Of a stretch of 64,000 nt of DNA, positions 45,756-58,396 are shown piece by piece. How positions within the stretch are numbered: position 1 is the first letter of the stretch; each line of letters opens with the position of its first letter. The notes below the pieces were generated by a model, which worked only from the letters and a program-made list of their open reading frames with translations, was not told the DNA's origin and searched no databases. The position numbers and the translations under genes were made by a program. Where the stretch lies: positions 248,001 to 312,000 of the forward strand of contig JAGPYM010000009.1 of assembly GCA_020736575.1 (NCBI GenBank). Reading direction: 5' to 3'. The stretch comes from Thelonectria olida. Its lineage: Eukaryota > Ascomycota > Sordariomycetes > Hypocreales > Nectriaceae.

Positions 45756-47511
45756 ATGGTGCGCATTACACTTCAGTGTGCATCCAGTATGTCAACTCTG
45801 CTAACGACACCCAGGTCGTCCTCGCGGCTTCGATTTGCACCCGTGGAGGGAAAGCTGTCCTCTCCAGACAGTTCCGGGAGATGCCACGATCGCGGATAGA
45901 GGCTCTCCTGGCGTCGTTCCCTAAGCTCGCCGACAGCGGCACCCAGCACACCACCGTCGAACAGGACAATGTCCGCTTCGTATACCAGCCCCTCGACGAG
46001 CTCTACATGGTGCTCATCACCAACCGCCAGTCCAACATCCTACAGGACATCGACTCCCTGCACCTCTTCGCCCAGGTCGTCACCAGCACATGCAAGAGCC
46101 TCGATGAGCGGGAAATCATTAAGAATGCATACGAACTCCTCAGCGCTTTTGACGAGCTCGTCACTCTGGGATACCGAGAGAACTTGACTATCAGCCAGAT
46201 CAAGACCTTCCTTGATATGGAGAGTCATGAGGAGCGCATCCAGGAGATCATCGCTCGAGTAGGTACCCCTAACCCACCTTAGACTCTCCTTGATGCTGAT
46301 AACTCGTCTAGAACAAAGAATTGGAGGCGACCGAGGAACGAAAAAGAAAGGCAAAGCAACTCGAGATGCAGCGCAAGGACGCCGCCCGCATTGGCGGTGG
46401 CCGTCCTGGGGGCATGCCACGAACCCCCACCTATCCAACATACACTCCCCCTTCGCAATCAGCTGCCGCCAGCACCTACGATTCGTACGAGGCTGAGAAG
46501 AACAAGACATTCAACAAGTATGCGGCTCTATAAACACCCTCGTATGGCAAGTAGCTAACAAATTAAAGGCCCTCCACGCTCAAGGCCAAGGGTATGCAGC
46601 TTGGAAAGAAGTCCAAGACCACCGACATGTTCGAGCGAGTCCGAGGCGACATGGGCGGTGAGATTGACGACTCTCCTCTTGTCGCGCCAACCCCTACCCA
46701 CCGTGCTGAGCCTGAGCCTCGCATCTCCACTACCATGGATCGCGATGCGATTCATGTCACCATCTCGGAAACCATCTCAGCTAAGCTATCCCGCGAGGGC
46801 GCTGTCAACTCACTAGCCGTCAGCGGTGACCTGACTCTCCGCATCTCCGACCCAAGCTTGACCAAGATCAAGCTCAACCTCCACGCTGTTCCTTCTCATG
46901 GAGCTCAATTCCGCACCCACCCCAACGTCGATCGCAATCTCTTCAATGGTTCCAAGATCATTCAGATGAGCAACGCCGCTCGAGGATTCCCAGTCAACAA
47001 CGCTGTTGGCGTTTTGCGATGGAGGGCTTCTCCCAGGGTTGACGACACCAGCGCTTGCCCCATTACCTTTACCGTTTGGATCAACAAGGAGGGTCACAAG
47101 TTCAACATTACTGTCGAGTACGAATTGACTGGCAGCGATGCCCTGAACGATGTCAGCGTTGTTATCCCTTACTCTGGCAGCGAGCCCGTGGTCTCAAGCT
47201 TCGATGCCACGTATGATGTATCAGGTGATGCTTTGGAGTGGACGCTTGGCAACGTGGACGAGGACAGCCCCAGCGGCTCGTTCGAGTTTGAGTCGGAATC
47301 CAGCGATGAGAACGACTTCTTCCCTATGACGGTGAGGTTTAATAAGTCGACTCCCTATGTTGATGTTGATGTAAGTACTCCCCCTTGGCATCTTGGACGA
47401 CGGGTGTCTAATCATGATTAGGTCCTCTCTGCATCACTTTTGGAGGAGAATGAGGAGGTTACGTACTCCAAGGAGATCAAGTCTCATGCAGACAACTTTT
47501 TGGTTGAGTAG
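45756..47511 (+). CDS. RET2: Coatomer subunit delta (delta-COP)
   Basis: Five exons: 45756-45758, 45815-46258, 46312-46517, 46569-47370 and 47422-47511; 514 residues. The first coding exon is the ATG alone, followed at once by a 56-nt intron with a TGCTAAC branch site; the join gives M-VVLAASICTRGGKAVLSRQF, exactly the expected start. The N-terminal longin domain (residues ~1-140, LDELYMVLITNRQSNILQDIDSLHLFAQVV) is followed by a helical linker (ATEERKRKAKQLEMQRKDAARIGG) and a C-terminal mu-homology domain (about 270-514, DAIHVTISETISAKLSREGAVNSLAVSGDLTLRI, GVLRWRASPRVDD, FFPMTVRFNKSTPYVDVDVLSASLLEENEEVTYSKEI). Delta-COP is part of the COPI F-subcomplex in Golgi-to-ER vesicles. Confidence 0.96.
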
Positions 47512-48078
47512 AGTACGAGTGCCTAGATAGAGCCTAAAAGTCCGGTCGTACTTGGGAATGAGTTTAGCTCTGGAGCTGAACAATGCCAGTCTATGAATTG
47601 GCGGGCTAACGTCTGTGATGACGGGATATTGGTGGTTTTATGTAGGAGTGTCTGGGGTTTAGAACCTAATGGCGCAATGACAATATGGGACAAGATGGTG
47701 TTTTGCGAGAAAAGAGACAGTTGATACAATAATGCAACTTGTGATTGCCCCCCGTTTTATACAGATACATGTTTGTTATACCTCTCAAAAGAGGTGCTTG
47801 GTACTCACTTAGGTGCCTTACGTTGATTGAATTGAAGGGTCTTGAGCACTCCTTATAAAGATTAATGCTGATACAGTGTGAAGAAGCTGCGTGCGGCACT
47901 GTCGAGCACTGAAGGACCTGTCGCGTCGGCAAATAACAAACCATATGGAAGCTTCAGCATCCAATCATCGCAGCCAACAACGAAAAGTATTTCCGGTGAC
48001 AACCCCGGACAAAAAACCCTGGCGATGTCTAAGCCTATAGTACTCCCCATCCGATCATAGGGAACAGCGAAGGGAGCA
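47512..48078. other. Intergenic region between delta-COP and APC4
   Basis: 567 nt between stop and next start, both genes on plus. It holds the 3' UTR of delta-COP and the APC4 promoter; no gene seen. Confidence 0.5.
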
Positions 48079-50749
48079 ATGGCGAAGAAAAATCCGCCCC
48101 TCACGCTCTTCAGCGAAATCGAGTACGAAGAGAAAGTGCCCAAGGGCTATCCAGCGAGCTGCCCGACTCTCGATCTCTCGGCAACTTGGGACGCCGCTGG
48201 CAAGAATCTCCTCATCTATCGGCCTCCCTCTCAGGCGGTTTCCAAGATTCATCAGGTCGCTGCACCAGGCAAGAAGGCACCGGATGCCCAGGCAGTAACA
48301 TGGAAACCTGACGGTGCGTTCACCTCACAAAGTCGCCCTCTGAGTTCTCCGTTTTCGCCAGTATCTAAGTCGTTATCTAGGCCAGTTTCTAGCGGTGGGA
48401 TGGAGCGATGGCTTTGTCCGGCTGATGGGCCTAGAAACCAACAAGGCTGCTCACCATATCCGAGTGTGCGGGGCTCCGGATGTCAAGATCACGCACATCG
48501 GCTGGGCAATCAGCAGCATCGTCGATGAGAGCCTCAATGTAGCGTCAAAAGCCATCAGGATAGGTCTGGCCAAAGATGAGGCCGCCCTTGGCCTTGACGG
48601 AGAAGACGCCATCGACCTCCCCCAGGAGCTCGCATCTCTCGAGGTTGATACGTCGTTGCCCAAGATCAGCCCCCTCCCCAGCAGCAGCGCCGGTGCAGGG
48701 TGCGTGCTTTATCTTGGATTCATATTCAAGATACCCAGCTAAACTTCTCATAGGGAAGATGCAATGGTGTTCACCTTACGCACAGGCATCGACTTCCTCT
48801 TCCAGCCTCCAAAACCCTCAGACTACGACCAGGTCACTGTCATGATCATCGGCACAAGCGACAGCAAGCTTCAACTTAGCATCTACGACTCTTTCATTAT
48901 TGGTAGTTTCCCATGCCCAGAACTAAGCTCTTCGGGAACTTCGCAGCTTATTTACCACGCCTCACATCCCAAAGTCTCAACGCATGCACTATTACTTGCA
49001 GACAAGTCGGAGGAGCCCGAGGAAGTGCATCTCGTTCCCATGGACCTGCCCTTCATCTCGTCTTCACCGATCAACTTGTCTCTTCTGGCTTCCAAATTGA
49101 CAACTCTGCAGAATTTGTTGAGATATCTGAAGCAGGCACAACTTCACATGCAGGCAGAATGGAAGAACACGCGTGAACTCCCAACCCGTTTTCTTCGAAG
49201 CGTCGAGGGCGATCTTGAGAACGCAGAGGCCGGTCCACGGGGGATAGTTCCTGCTCTATACCACACTGTTGTGACGGGGCATGCTTACCCCCCTGTCCGT
49301 GAATGGCTCGTGGACAGTCTTGCAGAACGAGTATGTCAAGTCATGTCAAGTCATCACCCCTTCGTTAAATGTAGCCTGCTGACCAGATGGCATAGGGACA
49401 CAAACGCTGGGACAAAGCAGTGGTATCTGGGCTCGAGAATCTTCGGAACTTGGTACACGAGCACTTTCTACCAGCTTTGGATCGGTGTTCCATCATTCTG
49501 AGCAGACTTAAGGGACTTGCTCAGTTTTACGACGACCGTGATGACATTGGCTTTACCGTGGCGCAGATTAACCGAGTCACGGATATCATCAGCTGTCTCA
49601 GTCTCATCGGCCACAAAGTTCTCATCATTGTAATGGACGAGCTTGATCATTTTTCTTCCTTCTCGACCTGGTTGCGCTTCGAGATTGACCGTCTCGCGTC
49701 CAGCACTAGTAGCATGCGAGAGGAGCTTGACGAGAAGGAGGCAACCATAGACCACGGCAAGGTCCTCACGTACATTGAAACATATCTCGTCGAAAGCCCG
49801 CTCAAGATATTCTTCGACGAAACCAGCAAAGAAGACCACGACACTGACTTGGCCCACATAGGGGACGGGCCTAATCTACTGGACGAGCTCGACACACAGA
49901 TCAAGAAGTTTGAGAATGGTCAACCGCACATGAAGGCGCTTCCACATGTCGACTTTTTGGTCGACTACATGACCACATGGTCCAGCCGCATCTTCGAAGG
50001 CATCGCCGAGGCCAAGAAGAGGAGCGTTCGGTTCGGGAACCCGATCAAGTTGTATGTCGGTCATCCTATTAGGAAGATGGATGTTCGAATGTGCAAGACG
50101 AAGAGCAATGCATGTTGCCGAGACCCTGAATATGGCTCATGTTCGCTAATGCATTCTACAGGAAATGAAAATGGTGACAGCGTTGACATCGAATGAAACC
50201 AAGAATCGGGGTACTTGGCTCTTCAACACGGTTCATGTCCCAAAAATGCTAACTCAGCTTAGTTACCATCTTTCACGCTGGGATTGACATCATCAACGGC
50301 ATCAGCAGCAACTTCCCGCCGACCTCGTGCTGCATCGACCTCGGCTCACGAGATCTCATCGACTTCAAATTCCTCAACGATGAAAGTCTCATAGTCCTTT
50401 GCACCCAAGGTACCTCTTCCCCTTTCTTCCTCCCACACGCACATGAGCCCCCATGCCTAATCTTCTCTATTCATTAGATAATGTTCCCAGCGTCCTCCGG
50501 ATACCCATCCAGCGCGACAGGCTCCCTTACGGCGACTACGACCCGAGCAACCCCACCGAAACAACCCACGTCGTCTCGGCCAACCCCTTTGAGATATACA
50601 GTTTCCCTGAGACGCCCGTGTTGCGACCGATTCGGATGGACGTTCATGATAAGAGCAATGTCAGAGGGGAAGTTCCTGCCAGGGTCTGCTTGCTCGAAAG
50701 CAACTGTACCACATTGCGAACATATGCCTTGCCAAGTGCTGCAGCATGA
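48079..50749 (+). CDS. APC4: Anaphase-promoting complex subunit 4
   Basis: Seven exons: 48079-48313, 48381-48699, 48754-49330, 49396-50109, 50162-50210, 50263-50409 and 50478-50749; 770 residues. The N-terminal WD40-like domain begins FSEIEYEEKVPKGYPASCPTLDLSATWDAAGKNLLIYRPPSQAVSKIHQV, with AVTWKPDGQFLAVGWSDGFVRLMGLE. The APC4 long helical domain follows (RSVEGDLENAEAGPRGIVPALYHTVVTGHAYPPVREWLVDSLAERGHKRWDKAV, ENLRNLVHEHFLPALDRCSIILSRLKGLAQ). The C-terminus returns to beta strands (VTIFHAGIDIINGIS, CIDLGSRDLIDFKFLNDESLIVL). APC4 is a scaffold of the ubiquitin ligase that drives anaphase. Intron 4 (50110-50161) is a 52-nt GC-AG intron by frame; others are GT-AG. The spliced frame is continuous throughout. 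Confidence 0.93.
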
Positions 50750-50984
50750 GTCGTTTCTTACATGGGTTGGTGGTTGAAACATTCTCTAAACATATTCGCT
50801 AGCTGATCCAAGACATTTTATGATCAAGTCAACGTGCCAGAAAAAGGACACGCACGAAGTAGCGAGAAATCAAACCTTCATAGTCCGCTAATCGAGAATA
50901 TTGATACACGAGATAGAGAAGAAAACCCCTTCTCACAAGAGATACAAGATGTCCTCCTCGTAAACGAAAAAAAAAACTCCCCCA

Positions 50985-52289
50985 TTAACCCTGCCTTGGC
51001 TTCGTAATGTCGAAAAACTCAGTCAAGCCCTCCACAACAGCCTCAACATTCATGTTGACGAGTGGCATGCTATCGTACGAATCCTCCTTCATGATAGCAA
51101 CGAGGGCCAGATAACGATCGACCTCTCGCAGCATAATGGGCTTGTTGCTGTCGTGCAGAACCAAGCAGCTTTCGGCGGTGGTGCATCCAACCTGGTCGTC
51201 GAGGGGCGCGCTCCAGGGTTCGCCTTCGAGACGACGACGGCCGTCTTCACTGCGTTGCCACGTGCCATAGACCTCCGTAATGTCGATAATGACGTCGATG
51301 TAGTCGCTGCAGATTTCGTAGCTGGCCATGTCAGCGGTTGCACTATCAGTGGCGATGTAAATCTTGGAAAGGACGTCGAAGAGATAGGCCTTTTCGAAGC
51401 GGCAAGTTCGACACAGGTTGGTGAGCATAGACTCTAGGGTTCCGAGGCGAGGAATGAGCTTCTGAATGACTTTGGAAAAGGCCTCGAAGATGGAGTGGTT
51501 GTAAATAGAAGTGAGGTGAAAAGTGACGGGGGCGTTCTCAAATCCATGGTCCGAAAGTTCGTCCTGGATACGAATAGTAATGTCACGCTGGATATCGAGC
51601 TTGTAATCATCTGAAAGGCCGTCGACTTTGTGGATGAAGACTTCGATGTTAATGTTTGGGTAGAAACGCTGGAGAGACAGAATAGTGGTGTTTAACCGCA
51701 TGACGGCTTCAAGGTAGTCGTCCTGGGCGTCAATGACCCAAATCAGAGCGCCAATCTCGCCAAAAATGGCTTCCATATCAAAGCCAGGGTTTTCGAAAAT
51801 GTCGATCTGACCAGGAAAGTCCCAGACTTGAAAGTCCATGAATGAGCTGTCGGCATAGTGTTAGCAGGCACGATAGTAGTAACCAGGAGGGACACCAACG
51901 CCATGTTGTCCTTCTGAATTCGAGCTGTTGATTCGAGAAACAGAGTCTCGTTCGGTGGTAGTTTGTGGAAGACGACACTCGAGATGGAAGACTTGCCACT
52001 CCTAATGCACTCGTCAGCTTCTTGTTCGCCAGACTCAGGATTGCTTATCGTACCGCCGTTGGCCCATGAGCAATAAGCGAGGCTTGCCCTTGGCCGATGC
52101 GCCGGTGTTGGCACCGTCGGTGGCTTTTGGAGCTTCCTTCTTCGGGTCTCCTCCGTGTGACTGTGAATAAAGGCGTTGAAGATTTAGCTTTGCTGGACTT
52201 GACTTGGTAGGAAAGGTCTGACGGGACACATCATCCACGTCATCTAGAGAGTGGAAGGAAAGTTCTTGAATGGGCGGGCTGAGAGACAT
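50985..52289 (-). CDS. GTR2: Rag GTPase C/D-type, Gtr2
   Basis: Exons 52054-52289, 51900-52001 and 50985-51846; 399 residues. The G domain shows [14 protein letters not shown] (P-loop), [15 protein letters not shown] (G3), [12 protein letters not shown] and HKVDGLSD (G4), then the roadblock-like C-terminal domain ([59 protein letters not shown]). The N-terminal ~70 residues before the P-loop are a fungal extension. Gtr2 pairs with Gtr1 on the vacuole to recruit and activate TORC1 in response to amino acids. The second donor is chosen as GTTGGT at 51899 because it yields KDNMASFMDF, the expected spacing; a GTCCCT six bases downstream would add Leu-Val. Confidence 0.93.
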
Positions 52290-54658
52290 GATGGGTGTCG
52301 AGAACGGAGTGTGAATGTGATGAGATCGTAAGGAAAGTTGTGATGAGTTGGGCTATGTTACTAGCTCTTGCTAAGAAGGCTGGCGTTTCTATCTGGCGAT
52401 AGCGCCTGAAGTTGGCCTGAAGTCTTGCCGGCGGTGATAAGGAAATGCAAAGATGATGTATGTCCCTTCTCGCTCCCTTTGTGCTCATCTCACTCGAGAG
52501 TAAACAAAACTTGGTTCTGAGTCCTGGGATTCTGCGCACTGGTCCAAGCTAGCCACGAGCGTATCCGATGCGATGCCATTTCATCTTATGCCATATCATT
52601 CCACTCCAGCCACACAAAGATTGTACACAGTCTCACGGATGATGTCGTTTGTCGTTTGTTGTTTTGACGCCCGTTCACGGCGCAGGCAAACGGACGTGTC
52701 TCGTCTTATGTCGAGTCGCTTTGATGAGGCTGCAGCCTTGGTTGTGAGGGCGATGGAATGGCAAGGTCCAGGCAGGACAGTCAACGTCGACGACGGCCCC
52801 CTTCGGTTGCTTGCTGCGGCGACTGGTGCTTTCGCACGCACACTCGCACTCGACTGCCTTGGATTGGGCTTTGACGTCTTGGGCTTTGAAGCAGCATGGG
52901 CAAGCAAACAGGCCACGGGCCACACGGCCAAATATAACAATGCCAGCAGTCTCTCGGTCAGGGCGACACAGGCTGGCTCATCCGCAGTCCGGTACAGCCC
53001 AGCGCAGCCTAATCCAATCCAGCCATGTCGATTCATCAGCAACGTGAGTCAACCCGACAGGTAGCCGTCCGCCCTTCGCCGTCGTCCGCCCGTCCGCCCT
53101 CCCGTGATGAGCCGGAGCTGCAAACGAGATCAAGGGGTTCAGCAAAGGGCGGACGTCATGGATTGAGATTGGCAGGGTTGTTTGTGGCACACAGGCTCTG
53201 ATCCCGGACCCGTCGCTTGGTATTGTCTTCCCTCTTCCGCGATGGGCCATGGCATGGCTGTAGCTCTCCGAACTCCCGAAATACATTCAGAATATCAACC
53301 CGCAAGGAAATTTCACATCCGTTTGGTGGTGACACTCGGGTACCGACAACGACAATCGCATCTGGGTCGCCCACTGGAGCGGCCCAGACCGGGAAAAAAA
53401 AGGGAAAAAGAAAGCAAGACCTGAAACAGAAATGGAAACGATCAAATTTTCATGACAGGGCCTTAGATAGAGAAAAAGGAAACATGCTCGCAACTATCTT
53501 ACCTCCATGATTCTGTCAAATCCAATGGATGGACGAGACTGAGCCGGGGGTGGTGATGGATGGCCAAATGGCTTCCGAGGCTGAAAAGACTGAGGCTGAG
53601 GGCGTGGCAGGAGACGGGGGACCGAGGGGAGGGAAGGCTGCCTGCTGGTGATGTCTTGTGTGTTTGCTTGCACTGAGCTGAGACGTTGATGATGGATGGA
53701 TGGATGCCGATCAGCTGAAACCCACGGTCGCCTGGATGAGGAGGCGGTGGCGCGGGGTATCCAATAGGAGTCGAGGTTGATAATTGTTCTTTGTTATTAT
53801 TACTTGCGCCGGTGCGTATTGATTCCAGGGAGAGCGAGTGAGAGACTGCCTGGTCGTTGATGTGTGCGTGCGAGTGCGGGCGAGTGTGTCTGTGTTTGTA
53901 GAGAAAGTGCGTCCAATGGATGATGGATGTTGGATGTCGCGCTGTGATTTGTCGTGCCCCGCGAATTTGACCAAGGGATGGAAATAATAATGCAGAGGTC
54001 ACCTAACAGAACTGAAAATGCGGTGCTGCAGCATACGCCGCGTTTCAGTGGGCACGGGCCGGACATCCCCGCTACAGGTACCTGGCAGTTGGTGGCCGGG
54101 CCGCCATCCCCAGCACCGGGCCCCCTAATAGCTGACGTCTTAAGGATGAAAACGCGCCTCTTACACGATTAAGTATATCATGAGCAATGATAAACAAATT
54201 CAGGGGGTAGGACGCGAATCGTCTTAATCTTGTGATATCTCTCGGTTGGACTTAGTTGAGTAAGTATTTGGGCAGAGTCACTTTGACTAAGGTCCAGACT
54301 TGAGTATAGAGCGAAGTGCCTTACCCTAGACTAGCAAACCCAACCTATGCCATCCATCTGAAAGGAAGCATACAACGTATATCCATTCCGCTTCTACAAC
54401 AAGTCATGTCGCTCGACATGCTTCCATGCTAACCTCGATCAATACAAGTACCTGAGGCAAGTCCTGGGGAACCGTGTACGCCCCTAAGTAAGGTATCCCA
54501 AAATGGAACCTCCAACACCCCTACAGCGATGAACCATTCATTCATAAATCCAATCCACCCACGGCGTTGAAGCCATTTGTTCCGCGTCTAAAGCCCCTGA
54601 AAGCATCTATTACTTGTCAACACTCCTCTCTTGAGCCCTCGGGGTTCGCTCGCTGCCA
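52290..54658. other. 2.4 kb intergenic region between Gtr2 and the MIF-like gene
   Basis: Upstream of the Gtr2 start and downstream of the MIF-like stop. Many short frames on both strands without similarity. A Gtr2 promoter is expected near 52290-52700. No gene supported. Confidence 0.45.
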
Positions 54659-55822
54659 CTAAGCTCGCGTTCCCTCCGTGTTCCTCGACCGAGTAAACAG
54701 ACTATGCATGAAGCTCTTCTTCCGTCTCAGCCCCTTTGGGTTGTATCCATCCCCTCCCGATTCATTTCCTTCGAGACGATACTCTGGCGAAGTGCCTAGT
54801 GCGAGCTCTTCTTGGTCGGGCGAGCCGATTGCGTCTGATGTTGCTGGTCGCAACTTGGGTGATGCAGACTTGTCTCGAGGAGAAGTTGATCTGTCGCCCA
54901 CAGAGCCCTGAATACAAATAAACGAAGTCAGTAACACCATACCGAGCGACTCCAGGATAGCATAGGACAGCGCAAACCCTAGTTTCAGCCGTCGGCCTCT
55001 TCGCTTGACTACTCTCCTTCACCGGCACACCTCCTCGTCCTCCCGAAACATCAGCAATCTGACTCGCAACGGTCCTCCCCTTCCACCCGGAGCACTCCTC
55101 GGGGATCGGCATGAACCGGCAGTAGCCCCTCGACGGTGGCACCCCGAGCGCCTGCTCCATGTGCTGCTGCAGGAGCGCAACGTTGCGCTTGTTCGTCGCC
55201 GTCTGCACCAGGCTCGAGAGGGCTTCTACCGTCATGATGTACGAGGGATCGCACGAGCCGCCGAAGAAGATGCATGCGCTGTGGCGGAGCGTGACAACTA
55301 TGGAGCTTTGTTGGCGGTGGTATCGGACGGCGAGGTGTTGCGAGAGCTCTTTGACAAACGTGTACTCGTCATGAACCTAAGAATCCCAAACGTCAACCTT
55401 CAACACACACTCTGTCGAGGGAGGACAAGGACTCGACCTACGATGACATTGGTCTTGACCTCGGCCATGACAATGGCTTCGCTGCGCACCAGGTCTCCCA
55501 GCAAATCCATTTCCTTGGACGAAAACGTCTCTTCAAAGTAGGCACTGCGCTGCTTGGACAGTTCGGGCTTTGATGCGGCCTTTCTTATCCGGGTGCTGCC
55601 AGGCGGTGGTGGAGTGCGGATGTCTCTGAGCAGCTTCTGGGCGCTCTCGATGACGGGCTCGAGACTCGGCCCGCTCGTTTTGGGCTTTTTCCTGCGCTCG
55701 GGCGAACCCAGACGAGGTAGCTTGTTGTTGTCTTCCGTTGTTGGCCCTGGAGGCGGCTGTTGCATTTGTTGTTGTTGTTGTTGTTGTTGCTGTTGACGAA
55801 AACCCGAATAGTCGTCCATCAT
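54659..55822 (-). CDS. Fungal MIF-like (tautomerase fold) protein with disordered flanks, 342 aa
   Basis: Exons 55442-55822, 54978-55376 and 54659-54907. The N-terminus starts MMDDYSGFRQ and a run of about ten Gln, then a Ser/Pro/Lys-rich linker. Residues about 120-230 match macrophage migration inhibitory factor: MAEVKTNVIVHDEYTFVKELSQHLAVRYHRQQSSIVVTL, ACIFFGGSCDPSYIMTVEALSSLVQTATNKRNVALLQQHMEQALGVPPSRGYCRFMP. The tail is Ser/Arg/Pro-rich and ends KKSFMHSLFTRSRN. In MIF the catalytic base is the free N-terminal proline; here the domain is internal and the aligned position is Val, so canonical tautomerase activity is unlikely. Start is the first of two adjacent ATGs. The function of fungal long MIF-like proteins is not known to me. 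Confidence 0.8.
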
Positions 55823-57636
55823 GGCGGCGGGGGCGACCACCTCAAGGTATCATGCGCGAGGCAAAGACTGTGTCGAAGAAGAAACGTTCGCCTGAGCTCA
55901 TCCAAGAATCAAATCAAACAATAGTAGGAATGGTAGTAGTGATGGTAATACCACTCAGAACCGTGCTCGAATAGCTGCCCTCAACCAACCAAATAGCAGC
56001 ACGCACTTTTAACAACGGTCCGTGAATCAATGCAGAGGAAACACTCCTAAAACACAACATAGAGGCAACAACACACGTAAATGGAAGGTCGAAAAGAGTC
56101 CAAGTTTGGCCGCCCCCCTGGGTACTTACCTACAATACCTCCCTGGCAGGTCTCAGCATCTAGGCATTCGCGGATGACGGCAAACAACCAAACTATCGGA
56201 ATTGAGACCAACAACGCAACAACAACGGCTTGTATGTCTGAGGCAAATTATCCAACGCAGCACAAAGAGACTTGACGACCATGATTCCCCTCCCTTTTTT
56301 CTGCTCGTCCCGCGCGGTCGGCCGGCTCACAGACTCCCGGGTAGCCAAGTTTGTTTTTCTGCGCTCCCGCGTGCGTGTGATGGTGGCAACTTACTCTACC
56401 GTATGAGACGTCGCGGAACGAAGGATACTAGAACAAAAAAACAAGGGCGAAAAAAAAAAAAAAAAAAAAAAAAAGGGAGGAAGAAAGGAGGGAGAAATGG
56501 AGGGGCAAACGGGCGAAGCTGGGCGAGAATGAAGAAAGAAGGAAGCATAAGCGTTTCCGTGTCTCCCTCCCTTGTGACACCCACCGTCCTCGTCTCGACT
56601 GGCCTTGGGGTGAAAGGGGGGGAGGGAGACTCGCGTAACACTTGGCTGTTACGCAGAGAGAGTCGATGGTTTTCGCAGAGGACGGGGACGGGTAGACGAG
56701 GCAAAACATGTCAAGTCTCATCCGAACACTCGTGCAAGTCCATACCGACCGACGTCAATGGCTTCCCATCCACCCATGCTCGTCGTTGCTAGTTCCACGA
56801 CAACCAGGGCACACCCAGCAAACTTGCATTCGCAGGCGGCTGCATGTGCATCTCAGGAAATATTGACACGCACGCAAGAATGACCCGCATCAAATCTGGC
56901 TTGCTGCGGCTTCCAAACCCATTTGATCTCATCACGGCCCCAGTTCTGCATCTCGGATATCTGGAGATCCTTTGCCGATATAGCCTTTGGGGGACACTGC
57001 TTAATTTCCCGATGTCCAAGCTATTGGGAGGATCTCCCTTGGCAGTTCCTTCAGCCCTCGTTGATTATGACTGCACATATAATTACTTGCCTGCCCCTAC
57101 ACTTTCCGTCGTAGCATTCGAGGTGGATCGCCTGTTGTCTCTTAAACGAGCCTATTCACATTTCCGACTCAGCAACAACAACAACAAATCCCAGCCGGAC
57201 GGGAATGGGTTGCCGCGCTAGGCTTCCCCGAGTCATGTCTGAGACTGCGCATGTGTAACATCTGTCTCGGAATACTCGACAGAAGGAGCTGAAATGCACA
57301 GTGACCGATTCGTTGCTTATAAACCTTTACAAATGACCTGTCGAAGATCGCAGGAAGCCTAGACCCTGCACCGTACACAAAAAAGCAAAAAGACCAATCC
57401 GCCCACTGGGAAGCCCACATGATACATCCAAAAACATGACAATTAGCCGAGAGTCTGGACCAGAGGCGTCCTTTAATCCCTTATCCTGGACCTGAAATGC
57501 CAGATTCCCCACTGTTCCAATATCCCCCACCCCTCAAGTCCCCTTCGGCAGGCATCTGTGAGTGCCCTCTCGGCAGGGTTCCTGTTCAGCCAGCCTGACC
57601 TCGACCCAAGCTCCTGGGTTCCCTTCCCGCCAACTT
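55823..57636. other. 1.8 kb intergenic region upstream of MIF-like gene
   Basis: Contains the MIF-like gene leader and, at 56450-56474, a run of 25 adenines. No gene supported. Confidence 0.45.
56450..56474 (+). repeat. A25 mononucleotide run
   Basis: Twenty-five consecutive adenines, followed by an AGGAAG-type purine-rich stretch. It could be a length-variable locus or a trace of an old poly(A) tail, but no retroposed gene is seen next to it. Confidence 0.85.
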
Positions 57637-58396
57637 TTAAGACATGTCCGGAGACGGGCCCGTCTTGCGTTCCGGTACGCGGCTAGCGTGGTGAAGTTGT
57701 CTCTGGAGAAGTGTTTGGTACCCAGCCACCCCCAGAATGATGACCTGAAGCGGCACTAGAAAGACCATGAGGCCCAGCCCAGCCTTGCTCTGCTTGCACA
57801 GGGTCCCGAAGTGTGGCTGTGTCGTCATGGTCACATCCTTCCACCGGCATGTCCAGCTCTGGAACGAGTCGTCCGTCGTCGAAGCGTTGACAGTGTAGAA
57901 GAAGGCCATGCCGGTGATGGCAGCGACGAAGGCGACAGCGGGCGTGAGGAACGAAATGATCATGTGGACTGCGGCACGACGCTGGACCTTGAGAACTGAG
58001 TGTTAGCATATCCACTGTGCAAACATTATGAACTCAAGTTGTTCGTGGCGGCCTGAAACTTACAAGCTGGGTCTTGCTGGCAACTAGTGACAGAACATTG
58101 GCCACAGTCACAATGGCGCTGCAGACAATCAAAGCCACCGTCGGCCGAAGGTCCATTTTAGATGGCCACAGCGGGAGCAGGTAGTCGTCTGGAACGTGGG
58201 TGGCATTGTAAACGGCAATAGAGTCAGCTGCAACGCTCAAAATGGTGACGCCAGAGGCCAACGCCAATGCGGTCAAGCCGAGCCTAGCACCATCTACAAG
58301 ACGGTAGATCCGAAGCTTGGAGTCCAGCTGGAGTTCCTCAGAGTCGATCTCAAAGTTGGAGGCAGAAACCTCTGTCTTGGTGCCGGCAACAGACAT
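57637..58396 (-). CDS. Fungal four-helix integral membrane protein, 227 aa, unknown
   Basis: Exons 58064-58396 and 57637-57987 with a 76-nt intron. After a soluble N-terminus (MSVAGTKTEVSASNFEIDSEELQLDSKL) there are four hydrophobic segments: LGLTALALASGVTILSVAA, TVALIVCSAIVTVANVLSLVA, MIISFLTPAVAFVAAITGMAFFY and LGLMVFLVPLQVIILGVAGYQ. Two cysteines in the loop before helix 4 (CRW, LCKQ) could form a disulphide. This pattern occurs in fungal hypothetical membrane proteins, but I cannot name a family. The start is the ATG at 58396, with an open but non-ATG frame upstream. Confidence 0.8.
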
